From NCBI GenBank assembly GCA_001574975.1, contig KQ965732.1, positions 558,001-622,000 on the forward strand: a DNA stretch of 64,000 bases, read 5' to 3'. Each line of letters opens with the position of its first letter. The first letter of the stretch is position 1. Positions 48,001 to 58,360 of the stretch are shown piece by piece. A program made the position numbers and the translations under genes. The notes below the pieces were generated by a model. That model did no database searches. It was not told where the DNA came from and saw only the letters and a program-made list of their open reading frames with translations. The stretch comes from Gonapodya prolifera JEL478 (taxonomy: Eukaryota; Monoblepharomycota; Monoblepharidomycetes; Monoblepharidales; Gonapodyaceae).

Positions 48001-48704
48001 CACACTAGGAAGCCCGTTGGTGCCACATTAAGCTTGCCGACTACTTCTCCACCTGGATCGACGTCAAAGCAACCTACCGCAACTTCTACTCGCGGCCGAC
48101 TGAGGGCGTGCGCGGGTCCATGGAGGCGCTGGGGATGGCATTCGAGGGGGTGGAGCATAAGGGGTGTGATGATGCGAGGTGCGTGGGTTGGAGGAATGGG
48201 TGACGAGAAGTGACATGGTCTGATGAGGTTTTGCAATGTGAAGGAATACGGCCCGGTTAGTGTGGCGGATGGTCACGGATGGGTGCGTTTTGGTGAGTAG
48301 CCGCTGTGTGCGTTCTTCTCGATGTGTCCGATCGCACTCACGCCTTCCCATCCCCCCGCACGCCTGCAAAGACACCGTCCACAACCTGCGTGCCTACCGC
48401 GGGATCGGCCTCGGCGCCCGGCACGGGACGTCTGACCGCTGCGCTCACGGCGACGATCCCGCGGGACATTCTGGCGGACCCGCGCTCGATTGCGCTGACG
48501 GCGCCGCTGTGTAAATGCGGGAAGAGGGCCAAGATGAAGACCGTTGCGAGGCCGGGCGATATACTCGGAAGGAGGTGGGTTGCGCTGCTTCGAGGGGGTG
48601 GGTCGGTGAAGATGGAGAGAAAAGCGTGTGTGACTAATGCTTGTTGAGGCAGGTTCTACGTGTGTAACGCGGGGTCCAAGTGCGACTTTTGGCAGTGGCA
48701 GTAG
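45065..48704 (+). CDS. ERI2-like 3'-5' exonuclease with GRF zinc finger
   Basis: A large first exon (45065 to about 47330) encodes about 755 residues of Pro/Ser/Gln-rich, mostly disordered sequence with one charged helix, ELKAEIERKRLEAIKRREQA. The catalytic part then begins VVLDVESTCWSKDD with the first two DEDDh acidic residues, continues ILLQELEFSCTIL, RPTFNPVLSDFCRDLTGIT, WAFATWSDWDLGVLL (third Asp), WCHIKLADYFSTWIDVKATY and EHKGCDDARNTARLVWRM (His and fourth Asp). It ends with a GRF zinc finger, CKCGKRAKMKT to RRFYVCNAGSKCDFWQW, with the stop at 48702. The exonuclease plus GRF combination is that of ERI2 (EXOD1). The N-terminal extension is far longer than in animal ERI2. Seven or eight exons. 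Confidence 0.8.
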
Positions 48705-49420
48705 GCTGGGTTGGGACATGGAGACAGGAGGAGACAGGGCTTAGGAGGGTATACGCATTTGGGGGGTGCATTGGATCTGGGCTGTGTATTGTTTTCCGAG
48801 TGTATTAAGTTGGCAATGTCTTGGGTGCACTTGTGGTAGTAAGTGGTAGTGTGTGTGGTGTGTATTTTTCACAAGGCGAAGGCCATACAACACTTGTAGT
48901 TGGGTGCAAGGTGCAAAAGATGTGGTGTCGTGAGTAATTTCAGCGGGGTAGCAACGCCCTGTTTTGCAGCTGTTCGGAAAGCCGCCTTTGGATGTGAAAA
49001 CAGTTATGTGCAACTATTCACTTGAAAACACAGCATGACCAGAACACTCAACATCCAGGTACTGGGCACTTATAAAACTGTCTGGCAAAGAGAATAAGTT
49101 TTTTGCTTTCTTCGATACTATGGCTACTCATCGGTCGCAAACCTCATGCTGGGGTCGTTGTTATGGCCATGGTTGATGGGACCTCGACTTCAGCCGAGAC
49201 ATAAAGATAGATTGTGTGTGTGTAAACGGAGCATATAATAATTTGTATTTGGGACGAGTGAGTCTGAACTGATAAGGTAAGAAACGGATCAAAGTATGTT
49301 GCTGAGTCGATACTTACAATTGCGTCTCATTGTAAGTTTACCAAGTAATTTAGTTGAGCCGAAGAAAGCCACCAATTCCCCAACCCGGCCATCACCACAC
49401 GCGAGGACAGAGCAACGCTG
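48705..49420. other. Intergenic, ERI2-like to verprolin-like
   Basis: About 715 bases of AT-richer DNA. It must contain the 3' end of the ERI2-like gene and the promoter of the WIP-type gene. I see no conserved frame, tRNA-like fold or mobile element. Confidence 0.5.
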
Positions 49421-50648
49421 ATGGCACCACCGCCGCCACCGCCGCCGCCAGGTGAGAGACGGGCGAGGGAGCGGGAGGGGGATGTGGGCGGACGGTGTCA
49501 CAGTGGACCCACAAGACAGGAAGCACGCTGGGAAGACAGCAGACTGACACGCTCCCTCTACAGGCGCACCTCCTCCGCCGCGCGCACCCCCGCCCCCCGC
49601 GGCAGCCCCGCCTCCGCCGTCGCAGGACAGAAACGCGCTGCTGTCGCAGATTCAGAAGGGGAAGTCGCTCAAGAAGGTCCAGACAAACGACAGATCCGCG
49701 CCGACGGTTGCGGCCGTCAAGCCCAGTCCTGGAGGTGGGGGAGGGGGCGGGAGCGTGGGCGGATCGCACGAGAACATCAACGCGGGGAGTGGCGGCTCGC
49801 GCCCCGGACCCCCCATGGGAGGACCGCCGGGACTGGGAGGCCTATTTGCGGGCGGAATGCCAAAGCTGAAGAAGACGGGCGGTGCACCTGCGCGCAATGA
49901 CGACGACGACAGACCCACACCTGCTCCTCGCCCGACTCCAGCCGGTCCTGCACCCGCCACTGCTCCACGACCGGGAACTGCCGTCAGACCTCCACCACCG
50001 CCTGGTAGACCTCCAGGTGCCGACACGTCGCTGCCACCCACGCTCCCGCGACCAGGAAAGGTCCCACCCCCGCCATCCCGCGCAAACATCCCCCCGCCTC
50101 CACCGCCCGGCAGACTGCCTTCCGATCCGCCCTCGGCATCCTCATCCCCGTCTGCATCACGCACCTCCCTCGCAGCGCCCCCGCCGCCAAGCCGCAACCA
50201 CATCCAACCGCCACCTCCTCCCCGCGGCTCCGCTCCTCCTCCTCCATCACGGGGAGCCGCTCCTCCACCCCCGCCATTATCAAACCCGACCTCTGCCGCA
50301 TCAACGCCCTCCGCAGCCCGTCGCGCTCCGCCGCCACCTCCCCCTCGCGGTGCGCCACCGGGCCCGCCGCCACGCACCAACGGCACGCCCTCGTCCGAAC
50401 CGTCCTCGCGGTGGTCGTTCCGCCCCACATCAGACCTCCCCGCGCCCCGCCGGTTCCCTTACGGTTCGTCCTCGCCTGCCACCCCCAAGCGCCCGCCCAT
50501 GGCGATCCCTTCCGCTGCTTCCCGGCCGGACTCGATTGTTGGGTCGTCAGGGTCCGTCAGGAGAGCGCCGCCCCCACCTCCGCCGGCGCGCAGGGCAGCA
50601 CCTCCGCCGCCGCCGAGGGGTGGCCCTCCGCCTGTGCCCACGAGATGA
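49421..50648 (+). CDS. WIP/verprolin-type actin regulator with WH2 motif
   Basis: A Pro-rich cytoskeletal scaffold. Exon 1 is MAPPPPPPPPG; exon 2 gives another polyproline run, then a WH2 motif, SQDRNALLSQIQKGKSLKKV, which binds monomeric actin. GLFAGGMPKLKKTGG follows, a second short conserved block of the WIP family. Over 200 residues of PPPPP-rich repeats provide profilin and SH3 sites. The C-terminal SRWSFRPTSDLPAPRRFPYG fits the WASP-binding segment of WIP/Vrp1. It thus belongs with Arp2/3-WASP actin control. Strong composition bias gives long antisense frames on the minus strand that I discounted. The stop is TGA at 50646. Confidence 0.8.
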
Positions 50649-51446
50649 AGAGGAGGTCCCGTTGGGGACGGGGGGAGAGGCTTGTAGTAATGCGGGTGTA
50701 GAAGAGGGTGCGACTGGTGTGGGCGGTTTTTTCGACTGGTGTGACCTATGGGATGGGTGTGACGGGGGGGACAAGTTTGGAGTCAGGGCGTGTGATTGGT
50801 GGGAAGGACGTGGCGGGACGAGATGGACTCGGGCAGCTCGGACCTTCTCCTTGCACATTCGAGCCACGTCGGTTCTGGAGTTTGGTTGGCGGATCTCCCT
50901 TGTCCTCACTGGCTCACCCACCCACGACGTCCGACGTCCGACCTCCCATTCCCCTTCCCTTCCCTTCCCCAGAGTAGACGGCCCCTGTGTTGGGTCCAGC
51001 GGAGATGGCATGTTTGTTTTGTTTTAGGGGTTTATGTAGTGCAGTTCAAGAAAAACCGTCATTCGTAATTCGTCGTAATGTCCTGTTGTCGTCGCTTACG
51101 GTCGCCCCTTCGCCCCAAATCCGTGTGCACCACCACATCTTGCACACAGGCCCCATTCGTGGCGGTGGGATGTATCGGTGCGGCGCGATGTCGGGGTTTA
51201 ACTGGATGCGGAAGGAGCACCCTTGCCCGCTGGAATGTGCAGCAGTGACGTCGCTCGCGGTCGTGGAAAGAGTTGGTGGGACGTTCTCTCGGTATTGCAT
51301 TGCCACTCTCTATAAATACATCAGGTGTTGGTACACGATCGTCTAACGCCTACCTCTGCTCTCGCCCGGACACCAGAGAGTTGGATTTGCTTGCAGCCAC
51401 CCCGCTATTCGCCACTTTTTCACATCCACCTTCCCCCCTCAGCCCC
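50649..51446. other. Convergent intergenic region, verprolin-like to ceramidase
   Basis: About 800 bases between two converging genes, more than the two 3' UTRs usually need. Nothing conserved is visible on either strand. Confidence 0.45.
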
Positions 51447-53254
51447 TCACATGTCCACGAACCCCCTCGCCATCGCCTTGCCCGCCTTCCTCCCGATCGT
51501 CTTTGGAAACTTGGCCGTGCCAAAAATGGCCTCCTGCTCCTGCTCCTGGTCGTCTTGGTGCTTTTTCGCTGCACGTGCAGGGTCGGACGAGACCGCGGGA
51601 ACGGGCGGGCTGGCGGGGGCTTGTGACGCTGGAGGCGGGGGCGACGCCAAGGGGGACTTTTCGAGAGCAGACGAGGAGAGGAGGGGCGTGTCTGGAGACG
51701 AAGATGTAATGTCAATACAAGGCGTCGGTCCGCGTGGCGTAAAGTGGAAGCTTTACCTTCTCCCACCGACGACGCGCCTTTCTCACGGGCCCCTTCATCG
51801 TCGACACTCCCCATCACGATTCTTGGAACCCAGCCACCCTCGATCCGCAACCGTGGCCCCACCTCCTTTCCACCGGAAATGCCGCCAGTGCCAGTCTGGG
51901 CCTGCGCCTGCTTAAAGTAGGTCACGAGCGTGATCACGGTGTAGGTCGCGTACCCTATTCGGAATCCAAGACATAAGTCAGCCGCCAGCGGTCAGGCAAG
52001 CCCGCTCCGCGAGGTGATTTCGCCGCGCTGTGTCATTCGTGCTCCGCGTGGATCACTCGCCTCGGGCGGACAGCCTCGGGCTCGTTGCACTCTCGGGGGG
52101 ACCGCCTCCACGTCACACGGCTTCGCCTCGGTCGTTCCGTCTCGTCCCTCCCCTCGCCCCTTCCCCCCCCCCCTCCCACCTGGTACGTACCAGACAACAC
52201 ATGCCACCACGCGTGCATCTGCGTCACTGTGCCCAGCGCCGGCCCGAGGAGTGTCCTTGCGCGGTGCAGGTCGGGACACAGGAACCGGTCGACGTGCCAG
52301 AGCGCGAGACCGAGAGCGAAGAGCAGGAGTGAGCGCAGGGCGAGAGTTGTTGGGAGGGGTGGGAATCTGGAGAGCGTGTGTTGGGGTGGGGTGGGGTTTG
52401 GAATTGGTGAAGAGATGTGGGAACGGAGAACCGGGAAGTGAGAAGACTTCAAGACCCACTTGGAAATGTACAAGTGAGACCCGATCAGCACCACGACAGC
52501 CACACACAGCCCCGTGAATGCGCGCTGAAACGTCGCGTAGGCCCTGGACGTGACGTAGGCGAAGGTGGCGAGAAGGGTGAACGCGATGGCGCCAAAGCGG
52601 ATGGAGGTGCGCACGAGGGTCGGGAGGGCCGGGTGCGTGGATGAGAGGCCGAGGAGGATTAGGAGGGTGGTGAGGAGCATGGGGAGTTCTTTAGGAAGGG
52701 TCGGGTTAGGGGCGTGTGTGAATGAGGTGGGTGTTGGTGAATTGGTGAAGCGCGTGCAAACCGCTGGGTAGAGGTCTCACCATCGACAAGCTGCCACTCC
52801 CACTGCAGCGTGCCGTGGAACATGGCGCTTCCGATTCCGACGACGAACATTCCGGTAAAGGCGAGCTTGTACAAGAAGAGGTGCGGTGTGCTGCCAGACG
52901 TGCCGTTGGATGGGAGTTTGCGGAGCCATGAGATACCGTATAGGGGTAGAAAGAAAAATATGACGTTGGAGAAGGAGTTGTCTGGGGCGTTGGGGGCGGT
53001 CCGTATGGAGGCGCAAGTGCAAGTGCAAGACCGGAGAGCGCTTAGCGGCGATGTTCGATAGATAGATCAGCAACGGGATGACTCACATGCCTCTGCAACA
53101 AAAGGGCTCAATGTGTAGTTGTCCTGGCGGTGGAGTGAGAATGGCATTCAAGGTCCAGTGGAGCAATGGATGTCGAGCCCACCTCGCACCAGTCCACCGT
53201 GGCCGTCGGTACACCCCAGAAGGGCGTCGCTGCGAGTTTGTCAGTGTGGTGCAT
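51447..53254 (-). CDS. Alkaline ceramidase (ACER/YPC1/YDC1 family)
   Basis: An ER/Golgi hydrolase releasing sphingoid base from ceramide; seven membrane helices. The start at 53254 reads MHHTDKLAATPFWGVPTATVDWCE, the family's WGxxTxTxDWCE signature, then DNYTLSPFVAEAYNSFSNVI. It continues with FTGMFVVGIGSAMFHGTLQWEW and QLVDELPMLLTTLLIL (the zinc-site motifs SxxFH and D, with E in DELPM), and TQMHAWWHVLSGTY (HxxxH near the end). A cytosolic tail follows over an intron at about 51700-51760: about 100 residues of Ala/Pro-rich sequence ending IGRKAGKAMARGFVDM, longer than in yeast enzymes. About eight exons. Confidence 0.85.
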
Positions 53255-54063
53255 CCTGCGACGCAGCAACAGACGCTAGTGAGTTGAATGGGTGCGGACA
53301 GGAGGCGCGCTTCGCATCTTCGCCAGGAGACTGATCTGCGACGGGCACAGGCATCCCTTATTGCCGCCCTACGTTCCTGCGCCGTGGCCAGTGAACGCGA
53401 GTTGAGGGAGAGAGAGATGTAGCCCGGTGGCCCTGTGGCCTCGCTGCGGCACAGGCGGCCACAGGTCGACACGCCGGGATGAAGGGATGAATACATAACC
53501 CGCACCGCCTTTTCTCTTTTCCGATTGTTCCTGTCCAATGTAACCCTTTCTTCGGTGCATTTTGTTTGCACCTTCCCACTTTCAATTGGGGTGGTGTGTG
53601 TGCAGTTGCTACATCAAAGCTGCCCCCCTCCGCACCTGTGAGGGCCGATCATATTGTATGTGCTCCTTCCTTTTGTCCGAGGCCCCCCGTCTCTGCTCCT
53701 CCGCGGAGAGTTTGAGGCGAAGCATTAACCTTACCTCCAGCGCACGCCGGCACAGCGGTGGTGGGGGGTGCCCGGATTGGGTGTTTTCTGACGGTAACGC
53801 ATTGTCCATGTGTTGCGACGAAAGTGGGCACAAACATGTAGAAATCCCTCGCATAGTACATTCGTCGTGTGGTGACGGTGGCGAATAACTGACACAGACA
53901 CGCCATTGTGTATGTTGTGCGCACCCTCGCTTCGACCTTCGACCCGGCACCAAGGGAGGAAGCTTGTGGTCCGTTCGACGTGCACGTCGGACTTTTCGAT
54001 CACCGTCGTGTCCGTTGAGACTACCTCGATTGTTTTTCCGAATTACAAAACAAAGCGAAAAGT
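53255..54063. other. Intergenic, ceramidase 5' side to CBS protein 3' end
   Basis: About 800 bases. It contains the ceramidase promoter and one copy of a dispersed repeat (53462-53541). A run of ATGs and stops on both strands leaves no long conserved frame. Confidence 0.5.
53462..53541 (+). repeat. Dispersed repeat, copy 1
   Basis: About 78 bases closely resemble 57472-57547 in the same orientation. Shared stretches include gaatacataacccgc and ttttctct followed by tccgattgtt and cctgtc. Both copies lie in non-coding DNA. Confidence 0.7.
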
Positions 54064-55864
54064 TCAATGATGCGCGTCGCCATTCACACCGCCAAGCCCA
54101 CCACCACCCGCCCCTGTCCGTCCAAGCACGACCTCGATGACATCGCACGCGCTCAGTTCGCCCACGGGGCATCGAGACTGGTCCACGATCCACACGCTGT
54201 CGTGGCGGGGTGGACAAGGAAAGGAAACAGGATCAGGTTGTGTAGAGCACACTCTAGGGGAACAGTGAACTCACCTCCCGCCTTCTCCAACATGACCCAC
54301 AAGCCGTCCCACAACATCCCACACGGTTTCGTCGGGGGTGCACGCGGAGCCTTCCGGGGCCGTGTCTGCCTCGGCCTCGCTTCCCGCGCCAGCAAGGTTC
54401 CCTGAAGACAGCGTCAAAACATCACTGATGGATTCGGGCAGGTCGGCAGCGGAGGTCGCGATGGGAACGGATTGCGTGACCAAGAGGGGGTGGAGAGTGC
54501 CGAGGAGAGAGCCGGAGGGGTGCACGATAGGAGTGGAGGCGTGGGAAGAAGCTGGGATAGGGGGATTGGTGAGCCGGTGAGCCAATCGCACGTGGTTCAA
54601 GGACGCACCAAACATTTCCTCAAGCCCGGCGGCAACACAAGCCCCCGCGGGCGTGAGCCGGACGACGCGGTCGTCCATCGCTAGAGGGCTGCCGCTCAAG
54701 TTGTTGTCCGAGATCGGGCGTAGCGGGGGTGACCCCGGCGGGTGGGGAGACGGCGGTTCATCGGTGACGTCGAGCCCCGACGAGAGGGACACTGACGCCG
54801 ACCGACCCCTGGCACGGCGAGCGCGGCGGGTGGCTTCGCGGACGGACATGGATGCCGTGCGACGCGGGAGGGCGGGAAGGAGGGTGGCGAGGTAGGATGT
54901 AAAGTGGGACGCGTGGATTGTACGCGGTGGAGAGGAGGGAGATACGATGAGCGCGGTGTGTGGCGCGTGGCGGAGCGTGTGGGCGAGGTCCCATAGTGTC
55001 GACGACGGATAAAATACGGAAAACGAAGACGAGACCAGCCCAGGGTGATCTTCCGGATGGGGAACAGAGTCCAGCGCGGCGCGGACTGTGTCGGATAGGT
55101 GCGTCCGCAGCGACGTCAGCACGTGTGCGCGTAGAGCCCCCAGAGTGTGTGGGAAGGACAGGTCCAGGGCGGCACCGGGACCCGCGGTGGTGGTGAGCTC
55201 GTCGTCGAGAGAGGTGAAGGCGGATAGGAGGGCGGCGTGCGCCAGGAGGGTCAAAAGGGGCAGCCATGCAGTCTGCAGATACAGTCGGGGAGAGGGTTAG
55301 AGTGCGTGATGTGGGGAATATGATAGTAAAGTGTGATTTGAGGAGTTGTTGCTGGTTGTGTTCCCCGTCCATCGCCAGGGAGTCCACACCACCATATAAA
55401 AATTTTGCACCCACACTACCAACATCACAGAAACCGAATTGCAAAGCGGTTTTGTGGCTTACGCACATATTCCTTCTCTCTCGTCGCGCGATTACGCGTG
55501 AACACTGGTAGCACGTCCACTTTTGCCTTTTGGAAGGTTCGAAATGCGGATTCGAGAGAGCTTGAAACGTACACGGGGGAGGCGCGGCGATGGGGCCGAA
55601 TGTAAGTGCTGAATCGGCACTGAAGTGGCCGTTGGTGTGCACTCACTCTGTTTCTCCGACGTCCAAGAACTCTTCCGGCGCGGGTCCGTTTTCGTCGAGA
55701 AAGCGAACGAGATCGTCGACTGATTGTTCTGTGAGAAGCGAGCGGATTCGCGCGGATGACACGAGCGGTGACACGGGAGACAGCGGCGACGGCGAGTGCG
55801 ACTGCGACGGTGGGGTCAGCGGAGGTGGAATCACGGGGTCGCTGAGGTGTCGATCGTGCGTCAT
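54064..55864 (-). CDS. CBS-domain protein, AMPK-gamma/Sds23-like
   Basis: A protein built of CBS motifs, which bind adenine nucleotides as energy sensors. It begins MTHDRHLSDPVIPPPLTPPS, a disordered Pro/Ser stretch, then LVSSARIRSLLTEQSVDDLVRFLD. A first CBS segment is SLESAFRTFQKAKVDVLPVFTR. Next TLLAHAALLSAFTSLDDEL and YPSSTLWDLAHTLRHAPHTALIVSPSS form a second, with TIHASHFTSYLATL. Others are HPSGSLLGTLHPLLV and, in the last exon, WDVVGRLVGHVGEGG joined to HDSVWIVDQSRCPVGELSACDVIEVVLG. Four CBS motifs are implied; the ligand residues are partly diverged. About four exons. The identity within the CBS family (Sds23, AMPK gamma, or other) is not settled by sight. Confidence 0.68.
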
Positions 55865-56166
55865 TGTGCGGAAAGAGCGAGCCAAGCGTGGACGGATTTG
55901 GCGGTTTGGTTGGTCAGCTGTGCAGACCTCTTCACGTCTGCCCCCCTAATCATTCTCTTCTGATGCACTTTTCATTTTCCTGTGAAAACAAAGGGAGGCA
56001 TGCATTCTTGGCTTGTCTGCCTTCAAGACAATACTTGTATGTGTTTATAGTGGCCGTCTTGAGCAAAAGCCCCACCCATGACTCAAGTAACTTGCTGGAG
56101 AGCAACGGCGAATATATTTCATTCGGTAGAAGTCTCTTTCGGACTACATACTTAATTTTAGGGCGC

Positions 56167-56427
56167 ATGGAAACCCACCCTGTCCCCTCGACTTCACCTT
56201 CCCCGCCGCCAGCCCTTCGAACAAAACACGTTCCGAATCGCCATCGGGACATGGACAACAGCCTTACTGACCGTCCGCATCACTTCTGGAACTTGATGGA
56301 CGTGTTCGAGGGGGCGGCAGAGATGCACTCACGCCCAACAAGTGAGCCATCCCCATCGGAAATTTCTGATAGCGCTATGAGCGAGCCCATCCAATGGGCT
56401 CAAACACGTCCTAACCACCGTAAATGA
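56167..56427 (+). CDS. Short hypothetical protein, doubtful
   Basis: An 86-codon frame beginning METHPVPSTSPSPPPALRTK and ending in a His/Arg-rich tail. It has no recognised motif. The open frame extends upstream without an ATG. It may be chance. Confidence 0.15.
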   Translation: METHPVPSTSPSPPPALRTKHVPNRHRDMDNSLTDRPHHFWNLMDVFEGAAEMHSRPTSEPSPSEISDSAMSEPIQWAQTRPNHRK

Positions 56428-57471
56428 AGTGTCCCCGGCGATGGTGGCATGAGAACAACATTTTCAAGGCATCACACCCCAACGAACACAGTTCATCTCT
56501 CCGGTAGACAACTGTACACAGGATGCCGCCCTCCAAACTTATTCTCCCTTGGTTACGGGGTCGTTTGGAACGTGTGCCGGTGAGTTCTACCCACCCCACC
56601 CATTCCAACCTGAGATTGGGGAAACAAGTAGCGTTACAAGGTTGGAACACGTGGGAATGCAATGGGGGCAAAGTTCATTATGAAGAGCATCATTAGAAGT
56701 ACTATTGAGTGAAATTTGGTGTAATTCTGATGAAAATTGGGCGACATATGAAGTTTTTGCGCCCGAACTTGAAAATCATGGGTATGGGTAAAAATGGGTG
56801 AAGGGCCTGCACGTGAAATGTGGGGGTTTCCGTGCGCCCTAAATTTGGTGAAATTCGCTAACTGTGGCACAGCTTTCCTGGAAGTCGCCTTCAGCAGTGG
56901 CTTTCTTTTCCCCAAACCTTTCACTTCTATCAACAGGTCCCCTTCCTCTGTCTCTTCCCTCATCCACGCGTGCTCCAAGAAATCAGTGATGGACGCAGAG
57001 TCTGGGTGTACCTGTTCTGTATCTGTCGACGCCAAGCGCTCACCAACCCCGCAACCCGCGTCTTGCTCTCGCTCCAAGCCTCCGCTGCGTCTTCCGACAC
57101 GGCCGATATCTTCCAGTTTACCAAAGGCACACTAACTCACGCGTGGGCTTGCTCTCGATGCTTTGAGATTTGCTGGATGGATGTAACCGTGCGAGCTGGG
57201 AAGACTCTGCCATTGCACGTTTGGCTGACGCAGTGCGAGGGGGGAGGTGTGAGAGCGCGATTGGCGAACGCTCGAGGTGAGGCTTTCCTCGACTCTCAAA
57301 GTGCAAATGTCGTCCTCAACCCTCCGTTCCTTCCCTCAATGCCCCTCTCCCTTGGATGTACTGCACGCTTTTTAGACCCTGCAGATGTATATTTAGCTTC
57401 GCTACCCTCAGCACGTCGCCGGAGGGGGTTGTGTGGGCCAGCAACACCTCCCAGTGAGGACTCCTCCGGTC

Positions 57472-57547
57472 GGTCGACACGGCACGCTGAAGAGACGAAT
57501 ACATAACCCGCGCAACCTTTTCTCTAGTCCGATTGTTTCCTGTCTAC
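57472..57547 (+). repeat. Dispersed repeat, copy 2
   Basis: About 76 bases matching 53462-53541 at roughly four of five positions by eye, in the same orientation. It begins cggtcgacacg, contains cgaatacataacccgc and ends tccgattgtttcctgtct. It may be a remnant of a short mobile element or of a duplicated promoter. Confidence 0.7.
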
Positions 57548-58360
57548 TCGTCTTTTCCGCCCGTGCAGTAGGTTTGTACCCACACCCACTAGTGTTCTTG
57601 CCCTCTCTGGCGCCTATGCTCATTTCATTATTGATCTCCCGTTGATCATATTTTGAAAATTGAGGCACGAACATTTCTTACCACAGATACTTATCCTCGT
57701 CGATCGTCGAGGCAAAGGAGGCGTCAGCAGATCGCTGTTACGTCTCCACTCCCCGGAACTCTTCCTGCGCAAACTTACTTCTCGGTGAGGAAACGAGCGA
57801 AATCACTACTTGGGTGTCCGGAGGGATGGGTGGTTGCAGGAGTGAAAATCATGCCTCTGGAAAGTGCGAGTCGCTCAAGCTTGAACGACGGATGATTCCT
57901 TTTTCGGCTACTTTGTCCCGTATGACCGGCGAGAATTTCATCCGTGGCACGCAGAGAGATTGCAAGATCGTCCCTGGTACGATGCGCACGAGTGCCCTTC
58001 AGTGTGAGCTGGCAATCGTTTGGCGCGTACTCGCCTATGACTCGGTTGTGTCGGACAGCACCGAGTCACGAGCAGGACAGACGAGACATTTTCCTGTCGG
58101 TCTTCCGCGCTCTGAACCTCTCTCAGCATCGAGCTTTAAGAAGCGCGAATCGACCTGTGGCTGCCCGGATGCGTCAGTGAGTTTTTATGAAATCGGAACC
58201 TTTTGGTGGTGACCACAGCCGGTGGCAAAAAGAGTTTTTGAATTAGGGTGAACTCCAAGTATGACTGACACATATCAGCGACCGAAACGTCGGAAAGGTT
58301 CAGACCACTGCACCTCTGCCACCTCGTGAAATTTTCCTGTCTACCCACCCCGACCCACCC

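Larger units (their letters stand above)
55865..58360. other. Gene-poor stretch of 2.5 kb with decayed coding fragments
   Basis: No complete conserved gene is visible. The part at 56640-56860 is AT-richer and distinct in texture. A copy of the dispersed repeat lies at 57472-57547. Between 57650 and 58250 several short frames in shifting phase remain, including one reading FFGYFVPYDRREFHPWHAER near 57900, which looks like a conserved segment but is bounded by stops. I suspect a degenerated gene or element here but cannot name it. Confidence 0.4.

Noticed and set aside
49652-50428. Glycine-rich open frame of 258 codons on the minus strand
   Set aside because: It is the complement of the polyproline coding region of the verprolin-like gene.
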